From Alistipes sp. CHKCI003 (GTDB taxonomy: Bacteria > Bacteroidota > Bacteroidia > Bacteroidales > Rikenellaceae), in assembly GCF_900021155.1 (NCBI RefSeq), contig NZ_FCNT01000012.1, positions 1-64,000 on the forward strand: 64,000 bases of DNA. Reading direction: 5' to 3'. A program made the position numbers and the translations under genes. The notes beneath the pieces are model-generated. The model did no database searches and was not told the origin of the DNA. It saw only the letters and a program-made list of their open reading frames with translations. Below, in pieces: positions 36,831 through 44,994 of this stretch (positions are counted from its first letter, which is position 1; each line of letters opens with the position of its first letter).

Positions 36831-36861
36831 CAAAGGTCGCACATTCCGCCGAGCCGCACAA
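36831..36861 (-). promoter_or_regulatory. Candidate promoter of the efflux operon
   Basis: Minus strand: TTG at 36861-36859, 20-bp spacer, GACCTTTG at 36838-36831 (consensus TAnnTTTG with the TA replaced by GA). Located between the S1-nuclease terminator hairpin and the leader peptide. Confidence 0.5.
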
Positions 36862-36884
36862 TCGCCACATTTGCGTATTTTCAT

Positions 36885-36922
36885 GCGCGACGGAATCCCC
36901 ATAAATAGGGATTCCGTCGCGC
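36885..36922 (-). terminator. 15-bp perfect hairpin after the S1/P1 nuclease gene
   Basis: GCGCGACGGAATCCC (36885-36899) is the exact complement of 36908-36922, with an 8-nt loop. It begins 12 bp past the nuclease stop codon. Only weak T content follows. Confidence 0.65.
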
Positions 36923-36933
36923 CCGTCGTCTCC

Positions 36934-37704
36934 TCAGCCGTAAATCTCGTTCAGCAGCCGCGCCAGCCGGTATCCGCCTCTGAGCAACTGGGTCTCGATC
37001 GTCGGCGTGAACCGGTCGACATAATCGTAGGAGATCTCCGTACCCTCGGGCGTCTCGGCATAGATGCGCCGGCAGATTTCGTGCGTCTCCCGCATCCAGT
37101 CCGATGGCTCGCCCGACTGCACGAAAACGATTTCGTCGTCCGACAAGCGGTCGATCTGATCCTGCCACTCCGAGTAGCTCCAGCGGCGGGCCGCCTCGAC
37201 GATCTGCGTATCCCAGACCGTATGCAGGTCCGTCGGAGTTCCGAAAAACGTTACGGACAGCATGTTGCCGCCCAGATCGCTCAGACGGCCCGTGTGCATG
37301 GGACAGTGCATGTCGCCCACCAGATGAATCAGCATCTTGAGCGCCGTCGCCTCCTCGTCGGGCTCCAGCCCCCCGTCCCTGAGCTTTCCGACCAGCGTCT
37401 CGATCGCCCGCAGGACGTCTCCGTCCGGATTCTTCGGCATCGTCTCGTAGGTGTACCCTTCGTCGATGTTGAGGTAGTGCCACGTCTTCGTATGGGCGTA
37501 CTCGGGCCGGTGGCTGGCATTGTCCATCCAGTTGGCGTAGTAGACGGGCGAACGGCCGTCCAACACCTTTTCGATCCGCTCGGCCGCCTCGGGCGCGAGG
37601 TGGCATTCGGCGATGTACGCCACGACGTCGTGGCCTTTCTGGCCCCATGCCAGCAAGCTTTGGGCCGTCAGCAGACAGCCGACGAGAAGCAGGAATTTTT
37701 TCAT
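36934..37704 (-). CDS. S1/P1-family zinc nuclease, secreted
   Basis: 256 aa starting at MKKFLLLVGCLLTAQSLLAW. The signal peptide is followed directly by Trp20, the mature N-terminal Trp that coordinates zinc in this family. Other zinc ligands can be seen in GQKGHDVVAYIAE, WHYLN, LIHLVGDMHCPMHTG and NMLSVTFFG...LHTVWD. It degrades single-stranded DNA/RNA in the periplasm or outside the cell, probably for nucleotide scavenging. It lies 170 bp downstream of rho on the same strand and may be partly co-transcribed with it. Confidence 0.93.
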   Translation of the reverse strand: MKKFLLLVGCLLTAQSLLAWGQKGHDVVAYIAECHLAPEAAERIEKVLDGRSPVYYANWMDNASHRPEYAHTKTWHYLNIDEGYTYETMPKNPDGDVLRAIETLVGKLRDGGLEPDEEATALKMLIHLVGDMHCPMHTGRLSDLGGNMLSVTFFGTPTDLHTVWDTQIVEAARRWSYSEWQDQIDRLSDDEIVFVQSGEPSDWMRETHEICRRIYAETPEGTEISYDYVDRFTPTIETQLLRGGYRLARLLNEIYG

Positions 37705-37874
37705 GGTATCGGTACTTATTCGAAGGGATGACACCCCGCCTTTCGAGCCTTGCGAACGTCGCACGCCGCACGCAAAATCTCGCGGCCGCAGCCGCCGGAA
37801 AGGCGCCGGAGAAGGACGGTTCTCCGCACGGCCGCCCCGCGAGCAGGAGCTCAAGGGGCGGGGCGCTCCGCGTT

Positions 37875-39596
37875 TCAATGATTCATCGTGGCGAGGAACT
37901 CTTCGTTCGTTTCGGTCTGGGACATCTGCTTATGCAGGAACTCCATGGCCTCCACGGGTGTCATGTCCGAAAGATATTTGCGCAGAATCCACGTGCGGTT
38001 CATCACCTCGCGCGGAAGCAGCAGATCCTCGCGCCGCGTACCCGACGCGATCACGTCGACGGCGGGGTAGACGCGCTTGTTGGCCAGCTTGCGGTCGAGC
38101 TGCAACTCCATGTTGCCCGTACCCTTGAACTCCTCGAAGATCACCTCGTCCATCTTCGAACCGGTGTCGATGAGCGCCGTGGCGATGATCGTGAGCGACC
38201 CCTTCTCCTCCGTGTTGCGCGCCGCGCCGAAGAAACGCTTGGGCTTGTGGAGCGCATTGGCGTCCACGCCGCCCGAGAGCACCTTGCCCGATGCGGGCTG
38301 CACGGAGTTGTAGGCACGCGCCAGTCGCGTGATGGAGTCGAGGAAGATCACCACGTCATGACCGCATTCGACCATGCGTTTGGCCTTGTCGAGCACCATC
38401 TCGGCCACCTTCACATGGCGCGATGCCTGCTCGTCGAAGGTCGAGGCCACCACCTCGGCCTTCGTGTTGCGGGCCATTTCGGTTACCTCCTCCGGACGCT
38501 CGTCGATCAGCAGCACGATGATGTAAACCTCGGGGTGGTTGTCGGCTATGGCGTTGATGATCTGCGTCATGAGCACCGTCTTACCCGTCTTGGGCTGCGC
38601 CACGATCAGTCCGCGCTGGCCTTTGCCGATGGGGGAGAAGAGGTCCACCACGCGCGTGGAGAGGTTGTTGTGGCCGTTGCCCGTGAGGCAGAACTTCTCG
38701 CTCGGGAACAGAGGCGTCATGAACTCGAACTGCACGCGGTCGCGGATGTACTCGGGTTTCAGGCCGTTGATCTCGTTCACGCGCACCAGCGGGAAGTACT
38801 TCTCGCCCTCCTTCGGGGGGCGGATCGCGCCGAGCACCGTGTCGCCGGGCTTGAGGCCGAAGAGCTTAATCTGCGACGGCGACACGTAGATGTCGTCGGG
38901 CGAGTTGAGGTAGTTGTAGTCGGCCGAGCGGAGGAATCCGTAGCCGTCGGGCATGATCTCCAGCACGCCTTCGCCCTCGATCTCGCCGGCGAAATCGTCC
39001 TTGGTAATCACCTCGTCGTCGAGCGACGGCTGAGGCTGCTGCACGGCGGCGGACGCTTCGGCAGCCTCGGCCGACGGTTCGCGCACGGGCTCCTCCTCCG
39101 TGCGGCCGAAGACATCGTCCGTCCCGGGTTCGGCCGGCGCTTCGGCCTTCGCCTTGGGCTTGCGGCCCCGGCGCTTGGGCTCCGCCTGCGGCGCCTGAGT
39201 GCGGAGCGTCTCCCGTCTGTCGGCCGGCGCCTCGCTCCGGAAGAGCTCCTGCGGCTCCGCCTCCGCTCCGGGACGGGCCGCAGGCTCCGGTTGTTCCCGC
39301 TGCACGGAGGCTTCGCCCGCCCCCTGCGACGCAGGTTCGGTCTTGGCGATACGGGGGCGGCGGCCCCGTTTGGCGGCCTGAGGCGCAGCGGGTTCCGCAG
39401 CGGCAACGGTTTCGCCCGCAGCGTTCGCCTCCTCCTGCGGAGCGGCCGCAGCGGCGATCAGGTCGAGTAATTCGCGTTTTTTGACCATGACGTTCGACAG
39501 TCCGAGCGCTTTGCCTATTTCACGCAACTCGGCAAGTGTCTTGCCTTCGAGTGCATTCTGATCCTGCATATTTTCTGTTTTCAAATTGATTTTCAT
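37875..39596 (-). CDS. rho: Transcription termination factor Rho
   Basis: 573-aa hexameric RNA helicase, longer than E. coli Rho (419 aa). The N-terminal Rho_N segment ([20 protein letters not shown]) is followed by a ~115-residue low-complexity Ala/Glu/Pro/Arg-rich insert (about residues 50-185), typical of Bacteroidetes Rho and thought to be disordered. Then come the cold-shock RNA-binding domain ([21 protein letters not shown]) and the ATPase core: P-loop [10 protein letters not shown], Walker [16 protein letters not shown], and R-loop [18 protein letters not shown] promoter with TATCTTTG at 39632-39639 supports the start at 39596, although MQDQNALE at 39569 could also be used. Confidence 0.96.
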   Translation of the reverse strand: MKINLKTENMQDQNALEGKTLAELREIGKALGLSNVMVKKRELLDLIAAAAAPQEEANAAGETVAAAEPAAPQAAKRGRRPRIAKTEPASQGAGEASVQREQPEPAARPGAEAEPQELFRSEAPADRRETLRTQAPQAEPKRRGRKPKAKAEAPAEPGTDDVFGRTEEEPVREPSAEAAEASAAVQQPQPSLDDEVITKDDFAGEIEGEGVLEIMPDGYGFLRSADYNYLNSPDDIYVSPSQIKLFGLKPGDTVLGAIRPPKEGEKYFPLVRVNEINGLKPEYIRDRVQFEFMTPLFPSEKFCLTGNGHNNLSTRVVDLFSPIGKGQRGLIVAQPKTGKTVLMTQIINAIADNHPEVYIIVLLIDERPEEVTEMARNTKAEVVASTFDEQASRHVKVAEMVLDKAKRMVECGHDVVIFLDSITRLARAYNSVQPASGKVLSGGVDANALHKPKRFFGAARNTEEKGSLTIIATALIDTGSKMDEVIFEEFKGTGNMELQLDRKLANKRVYPAVDVIASGTRREDLLLPREVMNRTWILRKYLSDMTPVEAMEFLHKQMSQTETNEEFLATMNH

Positions 39597-39631
39597 CGCC
39601 GGACGGTTGTCCGGCTGTCGGAATTCGTATG

Positions 39632-39661
39632 CAAAGATAGTGCATTATTTCGAAATTCAAA
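39632..39661 (-). promoter_or_regulatory. rho promoter
   Basis: Minus strand TTTG (39661-39658), 18-bp spacer, TATCTTTG (39639-39632), about 36 bp before the rho ATG. The spacer is slightly short for the consensus. Confidence 0.65.
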
Positions 39662-39689
39662 ACCTCCGACTCAAAAAAACCGCTCACGG

Positions 39690-40970
39690 TCAACGCGACA
39701 GAGGCTCCGCACCGTGCCGCGCCGCGAGATCCCGGTACCTTTCCAGCCGGAGTTCGCACAGGCGTTGTACGATCCCGCCCATCCGTTCGACACGGTCCAT
39801 GTGCGTCTCCAGCTCTGCGGGATCGACCGTGAAGCGCACGTCGTAGGCCGCCCTGCGGATAAATCCGCGGAGGCGCGAGGGCGTGAAGAGGCGTTCGGTG
39901 CGGTCGTCGTCGAAGAGGAGCATCAGTTCGGACGAGAGCGTGCGCATCCGCTCGTGCATCGCCACCGGATCGTGGATGCCGAACTCGCAGCCGTGGTAGA
40001 CGTAGAAGAGCATGTGGTAGAAATAGACGGCCGCCTGCGCCGTGAAGAGAGCCGCGGGACGCAGGTTGTAACCTTCGGCATACTCCGTGTTGGCCCTCTC
40101 CAGATAGAACATCCCCATGTCCGCGAAGGTGTCGTAATAGAGTCTGGCATCGGCATAGGCCGCCGCGAAGTTGCAGGATTTCGGACGCCGGAAGTAGTGG
40201 CGGTCCTTGCAGTAGAGGAGAATGCCTTCGCGGTGGCTGAAGTAGAGAAACGGCGTGTTGTGCGACTCCACGTAGCTCAGCGGCAGCACATAGAGATTCA
40301 TATAGCGGATCTTACGATGGCGGACAGGCATCTGGTAGCGCAGGTAACGCTTGACCTGCACCCAATCGTAGACGGGGCGTTCGCGCACGACCAGCATGAG
40401 GTCGTAAGCCTTCGGATCGCTGAAGGGCGTGCCTCCGGCCAGTTTGCCGAAGAGCAGGATGTACTCCGGATCGAAGAGGCCCTGCGTGAGCCAGCGGACG
40501 ATCTCGGCGGCCTCGTCGGCGTCGTAGCGTGCGCCGTCTCCGGCGGCACCCGATGTCGGTTCCGGCGCGGACTGTCGGGCCATCCCCGTTTCGAAGAGAG
40601 ACTCCGGCGCAGGCTGCCGGGGCGCAACCGTCTCGACGATCCGGTCCGGACCGGAGCTCACGCCGGGAGCCGTGCAGTTCTCCGGCCCACACTCCGGCCC
40701 CCGGTCCGATTCGAGCAGCGGACCGCCGTCCGGTTCATGTTCGGCATCGCTATACGGTTCGTATTCCGTGTCGCACTCCGGACCGCCGACGGCTCGGCGG
40801 TCCGCACCGGATAACCGGCATGCGGCGTTCGCTGCCGCCGGGGCCGGGGATTCCGGCATCTTCGCGGCGGACCGCACCGGCTTCGATGCGGCTTCGGGGT
40901 TCGGGTGCGAGACCGATGATTCGGATTGCCGCACGAGCTGTTCCTGTGCGGCCGACGTGTTGTTTTCCAT
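39690..40970 (-). CDS. Nucleotidyltransferase/HEPN-like protein with disordered N-terminus
   Basis: 426 aa. The first ~145 residues are low complexity, with degenerate Pro/Glu/Gly repeats (YEPYSDAEHEPDGGP), probably disordered. From about residue 150 on: YILLFGKLAGG then PFSDPKAYDLMLVV, which looks like a degenerate minimal nucleotidyltransferase G-x(n)-D-x-D/L motif. After a beta-rich part, a C-terminal helical HEPN-like domain (YLERANTEYAEGYNLRPAAL then FTAQAAVYFYHM) continues to the end. MNT-HEPN fusions occur in toxin-antitoxin and nucleotide-signalling systems, but similar fusion proteins are also common standalone genes in Bacteroidales. The nucleotidyltransferase motif is weak and may be inactive. 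Divergent from the coiled-coil/DUF4062 pair. Confidence 0.6.
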   Translation of the reverse strand: MENNTSAAQEQLVRQSESSVSHPNPEAASKPVRSAAKMPESPAPAAANAACRLSGADRRAVGGPECDTEYEPYSDAEHEPDGGPLLESDRGPECGPENCTAPGVSSGPDRIVETVAPRQPAPESLFETGMARQSAPEPTSGAAGDGARYDADEAAEIVRWLTQGLFDPEYILLFGKLAGGTPFSDPKAYDLMLVVRERPVYDWVQVKRYLRYQMPVRHRKIRYMNLYVLPLSYVESHNTPFLYFSHREGILLYCKDRHYFRRPKSCNFAAAYADARLYYDTFADMGMFYLERANTEYAEGYNLRPAALFTAQAAVYFYHMLFYVYHGCEFGIHDPVAMHERMRTLSSELMLLFDDDRTERLFTPSRLRGFIRRAAYDVRFTVDPAELETHMDRVERMGGIVQRLCELRLERYRDLAARHGAEPLSR

Positions 40971-41165
40971 TGTTGTAAGGCGTTTTAATTCGACAATAAG
41001 AGAGCTGTCCCCGCCACATCCGCCGGATGCAGCGAGGCATGAAACAATGTTCGGGCAACGGTTCGACTACTCGGGCGGACGGCAGCTTTTGCGGGGAGTC
41101 CGGTCGCAAGGCGACGGCAGCCCGCGGAGGCTGGCCTTTCGGCTTGCCGGCATCGGAACGCCGGC

Positions 41166-41222
41166 GATGTGTACAGTTCGCATATATATAAAAAAAGTGC
41201 GCAGCTGCGAACTGTACACATC
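41166..41222. repeat. 57-bp palindrome with 17-bp arms
   Basis: GATGTGTACAGTTCGCA (41166-41182) and its exact reverse complement (41206-41222), 23-bp A/T-rich loop. Confidence 0.8.
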
Positions 41223-41337
41223 ACTTATTTCTAAGATTAGGTAAGTACCATTCACGGACGAGTGCCCCAACGGTTCTGCGCATAGGATTGCATGTCGACT
41301 CACCTAATGCTATTTAGAAATATCAATACAGTTCGCA
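41206..41337. repeat. 132-bp MITE-like element with imperfect terminal inverted repeats
   Basis: Left end TGCGAACTGTA..AT...ATTTCTAA...ATTAGGT matches the reverse complement of the right end over about 40 bp with small gaps; the outermost 10 bp (41206-41215, 41328-41337) are perfect. It shares its left end with the right arm of the 41166-41222 palindrome. No TAnnTTTG promoter box inside. Confidence 0.6.
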
Positions 41338-41607
41338 ACGACAAAGATAATAGATATGTTTCACACAGCAAGAAAATTCGGGAAAATTTTATCAACATTC
41401 GAAGAAACCCCGACCGTGCGGCGAACGGGAAGGTCGTGCCGGCGGAACACACGTGCAGCCGCGAACTGCGCGCTTCGCTCCGTTCGGCACCGGGGAAGCG
41501 CCGGTCGCAGCCCGGAGCGGCCCCCGACGGCTCTGCGCGTCGCAGGTCCGAAAAATAGAAAAAACGACGAAATACATAGCAAAAAAAGGAAGATGGGAAA
41601 GATTTGC

Positions 41608-41615
41608 TATATTTG
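41608..41615 (+). promoter_or_regulatory. -7 element of the coiled-coil/DUF4062 operon
   Basis: TATATTTG, 75 bp before the ATG at 41690. No -33 match at proper spacing. Confidence 0.55.
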
Positions 41616-41689
41616 TGTATATTTTATTTTATTCATATAATAATATATACTGTTTTTTACATTACTTCCTATCCTAAACAAATGAAGCG

Positions 41690-42601
41690 ATGAACTTGGG
41701 ACCCCACTATTACGACATTGCAGAGGCGCTGGACAATATGAAATTTACAAGGGAGCGCGAAGATGCCAACAGCAACGGCCGCGTTCAGTACGTAATCAAG
41801 AATCTGAACAGACTGAGAAAGGCCGTATTGCTGGTGCGCGACATCCCGTATCTCGGGCCGCAGATGCATACCGTCGTGGAGCACCCGCTCTTCAAAAGCC
41901 CGCAGGACGAGTACACGTTGAGTACGACCGAATACCTCGAATTCAAAACGCTGATCGAGAAATTGAAGAACAAGTTACAAGTGCTGAAAGAGATCGTCGA
42001 AACGGACGGACTGTCGGATCTGCACGATATGCTCTCCATACGGATTCCGGCGCTCAATACGTTCGACGAGCTGAGCAAAGTGGCGGACGAACTGAAGAAG
42101 TCGATCGAACTGCCGTTGATCGACAGCCGGGTCGAATCGAACGTCAAGATCGTCGGAGCCGATCGGGGTTCGATCATTTTCTACGTCAGTCTGGGTGCCG
42201 CGGCGGCCGTCAAACTCATCGGAGTGATCTGCTGGAGCGCCGCCGTGATCCGGCGCAAGCGCGCCGAGGCCCGCATACTCGAGGAACATGCCAAAACGCT
42301 GCAACTCAAAAACGAAAGCCTTCGGGATCTGATCGAGGCCCAACGCGAACAACTGAGGAACATCACGCAGGGAGAGGCGGAACGGATCGTCCGCACGCAT
42401 TACGACCAAAACGATCCGGAAGCCGTCGAACGGTTGAAACTGTCGATCAACAGCATCAGCGAGCTGATCGACCGGGGCGTAACGATCCTCCCGAACGGCA
42501 ACGACCGCGAGACGCTCAAATCCTTCCCCGATTATTCGCAGCTCAGCCTGATCGAATCGACGATCAAGCAACTGAAGAAATCGGCCGAAACCCCTTCCTG
42601 A
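41690..42601 (+). CDS. Membrane-anchored coiled-coil protein of unknown function
   Basis: 303 aa, no family recognised. The N-terminal half is helical and charged (LNRLRKAVLLVRDIPYLGP, FKTLIEKLKNKLQVLKE). The segment VKIVGADRGSIIFYVSLGAA contains a D-x-GS-h pattern seen in several small prokaryotic conflict-system proteins and leads into a single membrane helix (about residues 162-187). After a basic stop-transfer (RRKRAEAR), a coiled coil (about 190-235) and a C-terminal helical region project into the cytoplasm. 63 bp upstream of the DUF4062 gene, same strand. Structure suggests a membrane-tethered sensor or scaffold, which is inference. Confidence 0.7.
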   Translation: MNLGPHYYDIAEALDNMKFTREREDANSNGRVQYVIKNLNRLRKAVLLVRDIPYLGPQMHTVVEHPLFKSPQDEYTLSTTEYLEFKTLIEKLKNKLQVLKEIVETDGLSDLHDMLSIRIPALNTFDELSKVADELKKSIELPLIDSRVESNVKIVGADRGSIIFYVSLGAAAAVKLIGVICWSAAVIRRKRAEARILEEHAKTLQLKNESLRDLIEAQREQLRNITQGEAERIVRTHYDQNDPEAVERLKLSINSISELIDRGVTILPNGNDRETLKSFPDYSQLSLIESTIKQLKKSAETPS

Positions 42602-42664
42602 CGCAACCGGAGCACGTCCGGACCGACAAACCGCCCGTTTTACTGAATTTCAAACAACCCAACG

Positions 42665-43666
42665 ATGGCCAAACCGCGCATATTCATCAGTTCGACCTTC
42701 TACGATCTGAGGCAGATCCGGCTGGAACTGGACAAATTCATCGAGAACCTCGGCTACGAACCCGTACGCAACGAGGAGGGAGACATTCCCTACGGCAAAG
42801 ACGAGAAACTGGAGGCTTACTGCTACAAGGAGATCGGCAACATAGACATTCTGATCTCGATCATCGGCGGACGTTACGGAAGCCCCTCTTCGATTCGGGA
42901 GCAGAAGAGCTATTCCGTGTCGCAGATGGAGCTCAAGACCGCCCTGAAGGAGGACAAGCAGGTCTTCATCTTCATCGACAAGAACGTATTCACCGAATAC
43001 GAAACCTACATCCTGAACAAGGACCGGGAGATCGTCTACAAATACGCGGACAATGTCAACATCTATAAATTCATCGAAGAGATCAAGTCGCTGCCGCACA
43101 ACAACAACATCAAGGGATTCGAAACGGCCGAGGACATCACCCGCTACCTGCGCGAACAGTTCGCGGGGCTCTTCAAGCAGTTTCTCGTCGACAACAAACG
43201 GATCAAGGAGGCGCTCGTGCTGAAAGACATCGAGAATACGGCCAAAACCCTGCGCGAAATGATCGACTACCTGAAGGAAGAGTCGCAAGGCAAAGATCAG
43301 GAGATCAACCGCATCATCCGCATCAACCATCCCATCGTCAAGAAGCTACGGGAGCTGCTGCGCATCGACTACAATTTCTACATCGAAGGTCGCGACGACC
43401 TGACGTGTCTGCTCAAAGCACGGGGCTTCAGGCAGATGGGCGATACCGGAAAGACCGGTTACTGGATCCGCAGCATCAGCCGCGCCGAACAGGGCAGGCA
43501 CTACGTGCGGCGCATCTGCATCAGCGACGAACTTTTCAACGAGGACGGATCGCTCAAATACCTCCGGCCCGACGACTGGCGCGACGATTTCATCACGGCG
43601 GAAATGCAGCCCGAAGGAAACGACAATCCGATCTGGGGTATGTTGTCCGACCGTTCCCACCCGTGA
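42665..43666 (+). CDS. DUF4062 (TIR/STALD-like) domain protein
   Basis: 333 aa. The N-terminal ~95 residues are a DUF4062 domain: PRIFISSTFYDLRQIRLELD, a Gly/Tyr-rich turn, and IDILISIIGGRYGSPS. DUF4062 belongs to the TIR/SLOG-related nucleotide-handling folds that are frequent in antiphage and signalling proteins. After a helical linker (about 170-225) the C-terminal ~110 residues (IDYNFYIEGRDDL, GYWIRSISRAEQG) form an additional domain that I do not recognise. No catalytic residues can be assigned with confidence. Partner of the membrane-anchored protein just upstream; both together may form a sensor-effector pair. Confidence 0.8.
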   Translation: MAKPRIFISSTFYDLRQIRLELDKFIENLGYEPVRNEEGDIPYGKDEKLEAYCYKEIGNIDILISIIGGRYGSPSSIREQKSYSVSQMELKTALKEDKQVFIFIDKNVFTEYETYILNKDREIVYKYADNVNIYKFIEEIKSLPHNNNIKGFETAEDITRYLREQFAGLFKQFLVDNKRIKEALVLKDIENTAKTLREMIDYLKEESQGKDQEINRIIRINHPIVKKLRELLRIDYNFYIEGRDDLTCLLKARGFRQMGDTGKTGYWIRSISRAEQGRHYVRRICISDELFNEDGSLKYLRPDDWRDDFITAEMQPEGNDNPIWGMLSDRSHP

Positions 43667-43916
43667 ATCCGGAGATCCGGCGAAGCCTTCCGAAGCACGT
43701 CCGAGAAACCGCGATCCGAGAATAAGCGCCTCGCGCCGGTCTCCCGCGATCGGCCCCGGGGATTTCCGGGAGCCGCCTGAATTCCGAATCGCCGGCGATT
43801 CGTCGGACGCCCGGCTGCCGGCGGGAAAAAGGGGAGGGGAGTAAGCCGCCCCCTCCGGCGGGCGAACCGGACCGGCTCCGAAAAAAACGATCGGATACAG
43901 ACACGGACAAATGCGA

Positions 43917-43952
43917 AAAACCGCGCGCTCCCGGCTCGGAGCGTGCGGTTTT
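43917..43952 (-). terminator. Terminator of tRNA-Leu
   Basis: AAAACCGCGCGCTCC and GGAGCGTGCGGTTTT pair over 15 bp with one mismatch, loop CGGCTC. The T run is present on both strands, so it can serve both the tRNA (minus) and the DUF4062 operon (plus). Confidence 0.75.
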
Positions 43953-43961
43953 CCGCATCCG

Positions 43962-44047
43962 TACTCGAAGCCGGGATCGAACCGGCACGGCCATTGCTGG
44001 CCACAGGATTTTAAGTCCGGCGTGTCTACCTATTCCACCATTCGAGC
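43962..44047 (-). tRNA. tRNA-Leu(UAA)
   Basis: 86-nt class II tRNA. Acceptor GCTCGAA/TTCGAGT with the usual G1-U72, D arm TGGTGGAATAGGTAGACA, anticodon loop CTTAAAA (UAA), long variable arm GGCC-AGCAAT-GGCC, T loop GGTTCGATC. The anticodon stem CCGGA/TCCTG contains a C-U mismatch at the second pair (28-42). Confidence 0.92.
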
Positions 44048-44085
44048 GGCCGTCTCCCGCCGGAAGACGCGGCAAAAGTACGAAT

Positions 44086-44994
44086 TTATTTACGAAACGC
44101 CAAATCTATGCAGCTTATCATCTCCTCCGTCCGGTCGGGTGCGAACCAGCGAATCTCCCCGTCGCGCCGGAACCACGTGAGCTGCCGCTTGGCGTAACGG
44201 CGCGTATTGCGCTTGATGAGCGCCACGGCCTCCTCGCGGGTGCACGTGCCGTCGAAGTAGGCGAACAACTCCTTGTAGCCGACGGTTTGCAGGGCATTGA
44301 GGTGCCGGAAAGGGTAGAGCGCACGCGCCTCGGCTTCGAGGCCGGCCTCCATCATCAGGTCCACGCGCCGGTCGATCCGCTCGTAGAGCACCTCCCGCGG
44401 CAGATCGACGCCGAGCTTCACGATCCCGAAATCCCGCTTGCGGCGCACTCCCGTGCGGTATGCGGAGAAGGGGCGCCCCGTCTGCAAACAGACTTCCAGC
44501 GCCCGCAGCACCCGTGCGGGATTGTCGCGGTCCACCCGATCGCAATAGTCGGGATCGAGCCTGCCGAGCTCTTCGACGAGCGCGGGAAGCCCTTCGCGCC
44601 GCAGCCGCTCGGCCAGCGCCGCACGCAACGCGGCGTCGGCCTCCGGCAGATCGTCCATGCCTTCGCAGAGCGCCCGCACATAGAGCCCCGAACCGCCCGC
44701 GGCGATCACGGTTTCATGCTCCGCAAACAACCGCCCGAGCAGAGCCAGCGCCTCGGTTTCGAATTGTCCGCAACTGAACTCCCGGGTGATGTCGAGCGAT
44801 GCGATAAAATGATGTTCGACCCGCCGCAACTGACCGGCATCCGGCTGGGCCGTGCCGATCGGCATCCCCCGATAGATTTGCCGCGAATCGGTCGAGAGGA
44901 TCGGCGCCCGGTAGTGTTCGGCCAGCCGGATGCTCAGATCCGTCTTGCCGGAAGCCGTCGGTCCGACGATCACGACAAGCCGCCCGCTACTCAT
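44086..44994 (-). CDS. miaA: tRNA dimethylallyltransferase
   Basis: 302-aa enzyme adding the isopentenyl group to A37 of tRNAs that read codons starting with U. The P-loop is GPTASGKTD near the N-terminus, followed by STDSRQIYRGMPIGTAQP, GGSGLYVRALCEG and RNTRRYAKRQLTWFR. Start at 44994 (MSSGRLVVIVG) because the P-loop follows at once; the longer open frame is the shadow of the upstream gene. Its start overlaps the stop of the pRiA4b-like gene, so the two are translationally coupled. Confidence 0.96.
   Translation of the reverse strand: MSSGRLVVIVGPTASGKTDLSIRLAEHYRAPILSTDSRQIYRGMPIGTAQPDAGQLRRVEHHFIASLDITREFSCGQFETEALALLGRLFAEHETVIAAGGSGLYVRALCEGMDDLPEADAALRAALAERLRREGLPALVEELGRLDPDYCDRVDRDNPARVLRALEVCLQTGRPFSAYRTGVRRKRDFGIVKLGVDLPREVLYERIDRRVDLMMEAGLEAEARALYPFRHLNALQTVGYKELFAYFDGTCTREEAVALIKRNTRRYAKRQLTWFRRDGEIRWFAPDRTEEMISCIDLAFRK

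Larger units (their letters stand above)
40971..41689. other. Divergent intergenic region with nested inverted repeats
   Basis: About 720 bp between two divergently oriented genes. No convincing ORF. Contains the three-copy inverted repeat cluster (41166-41337) and a TATATTTG box at 41608-41615. Confidence 0.55.
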
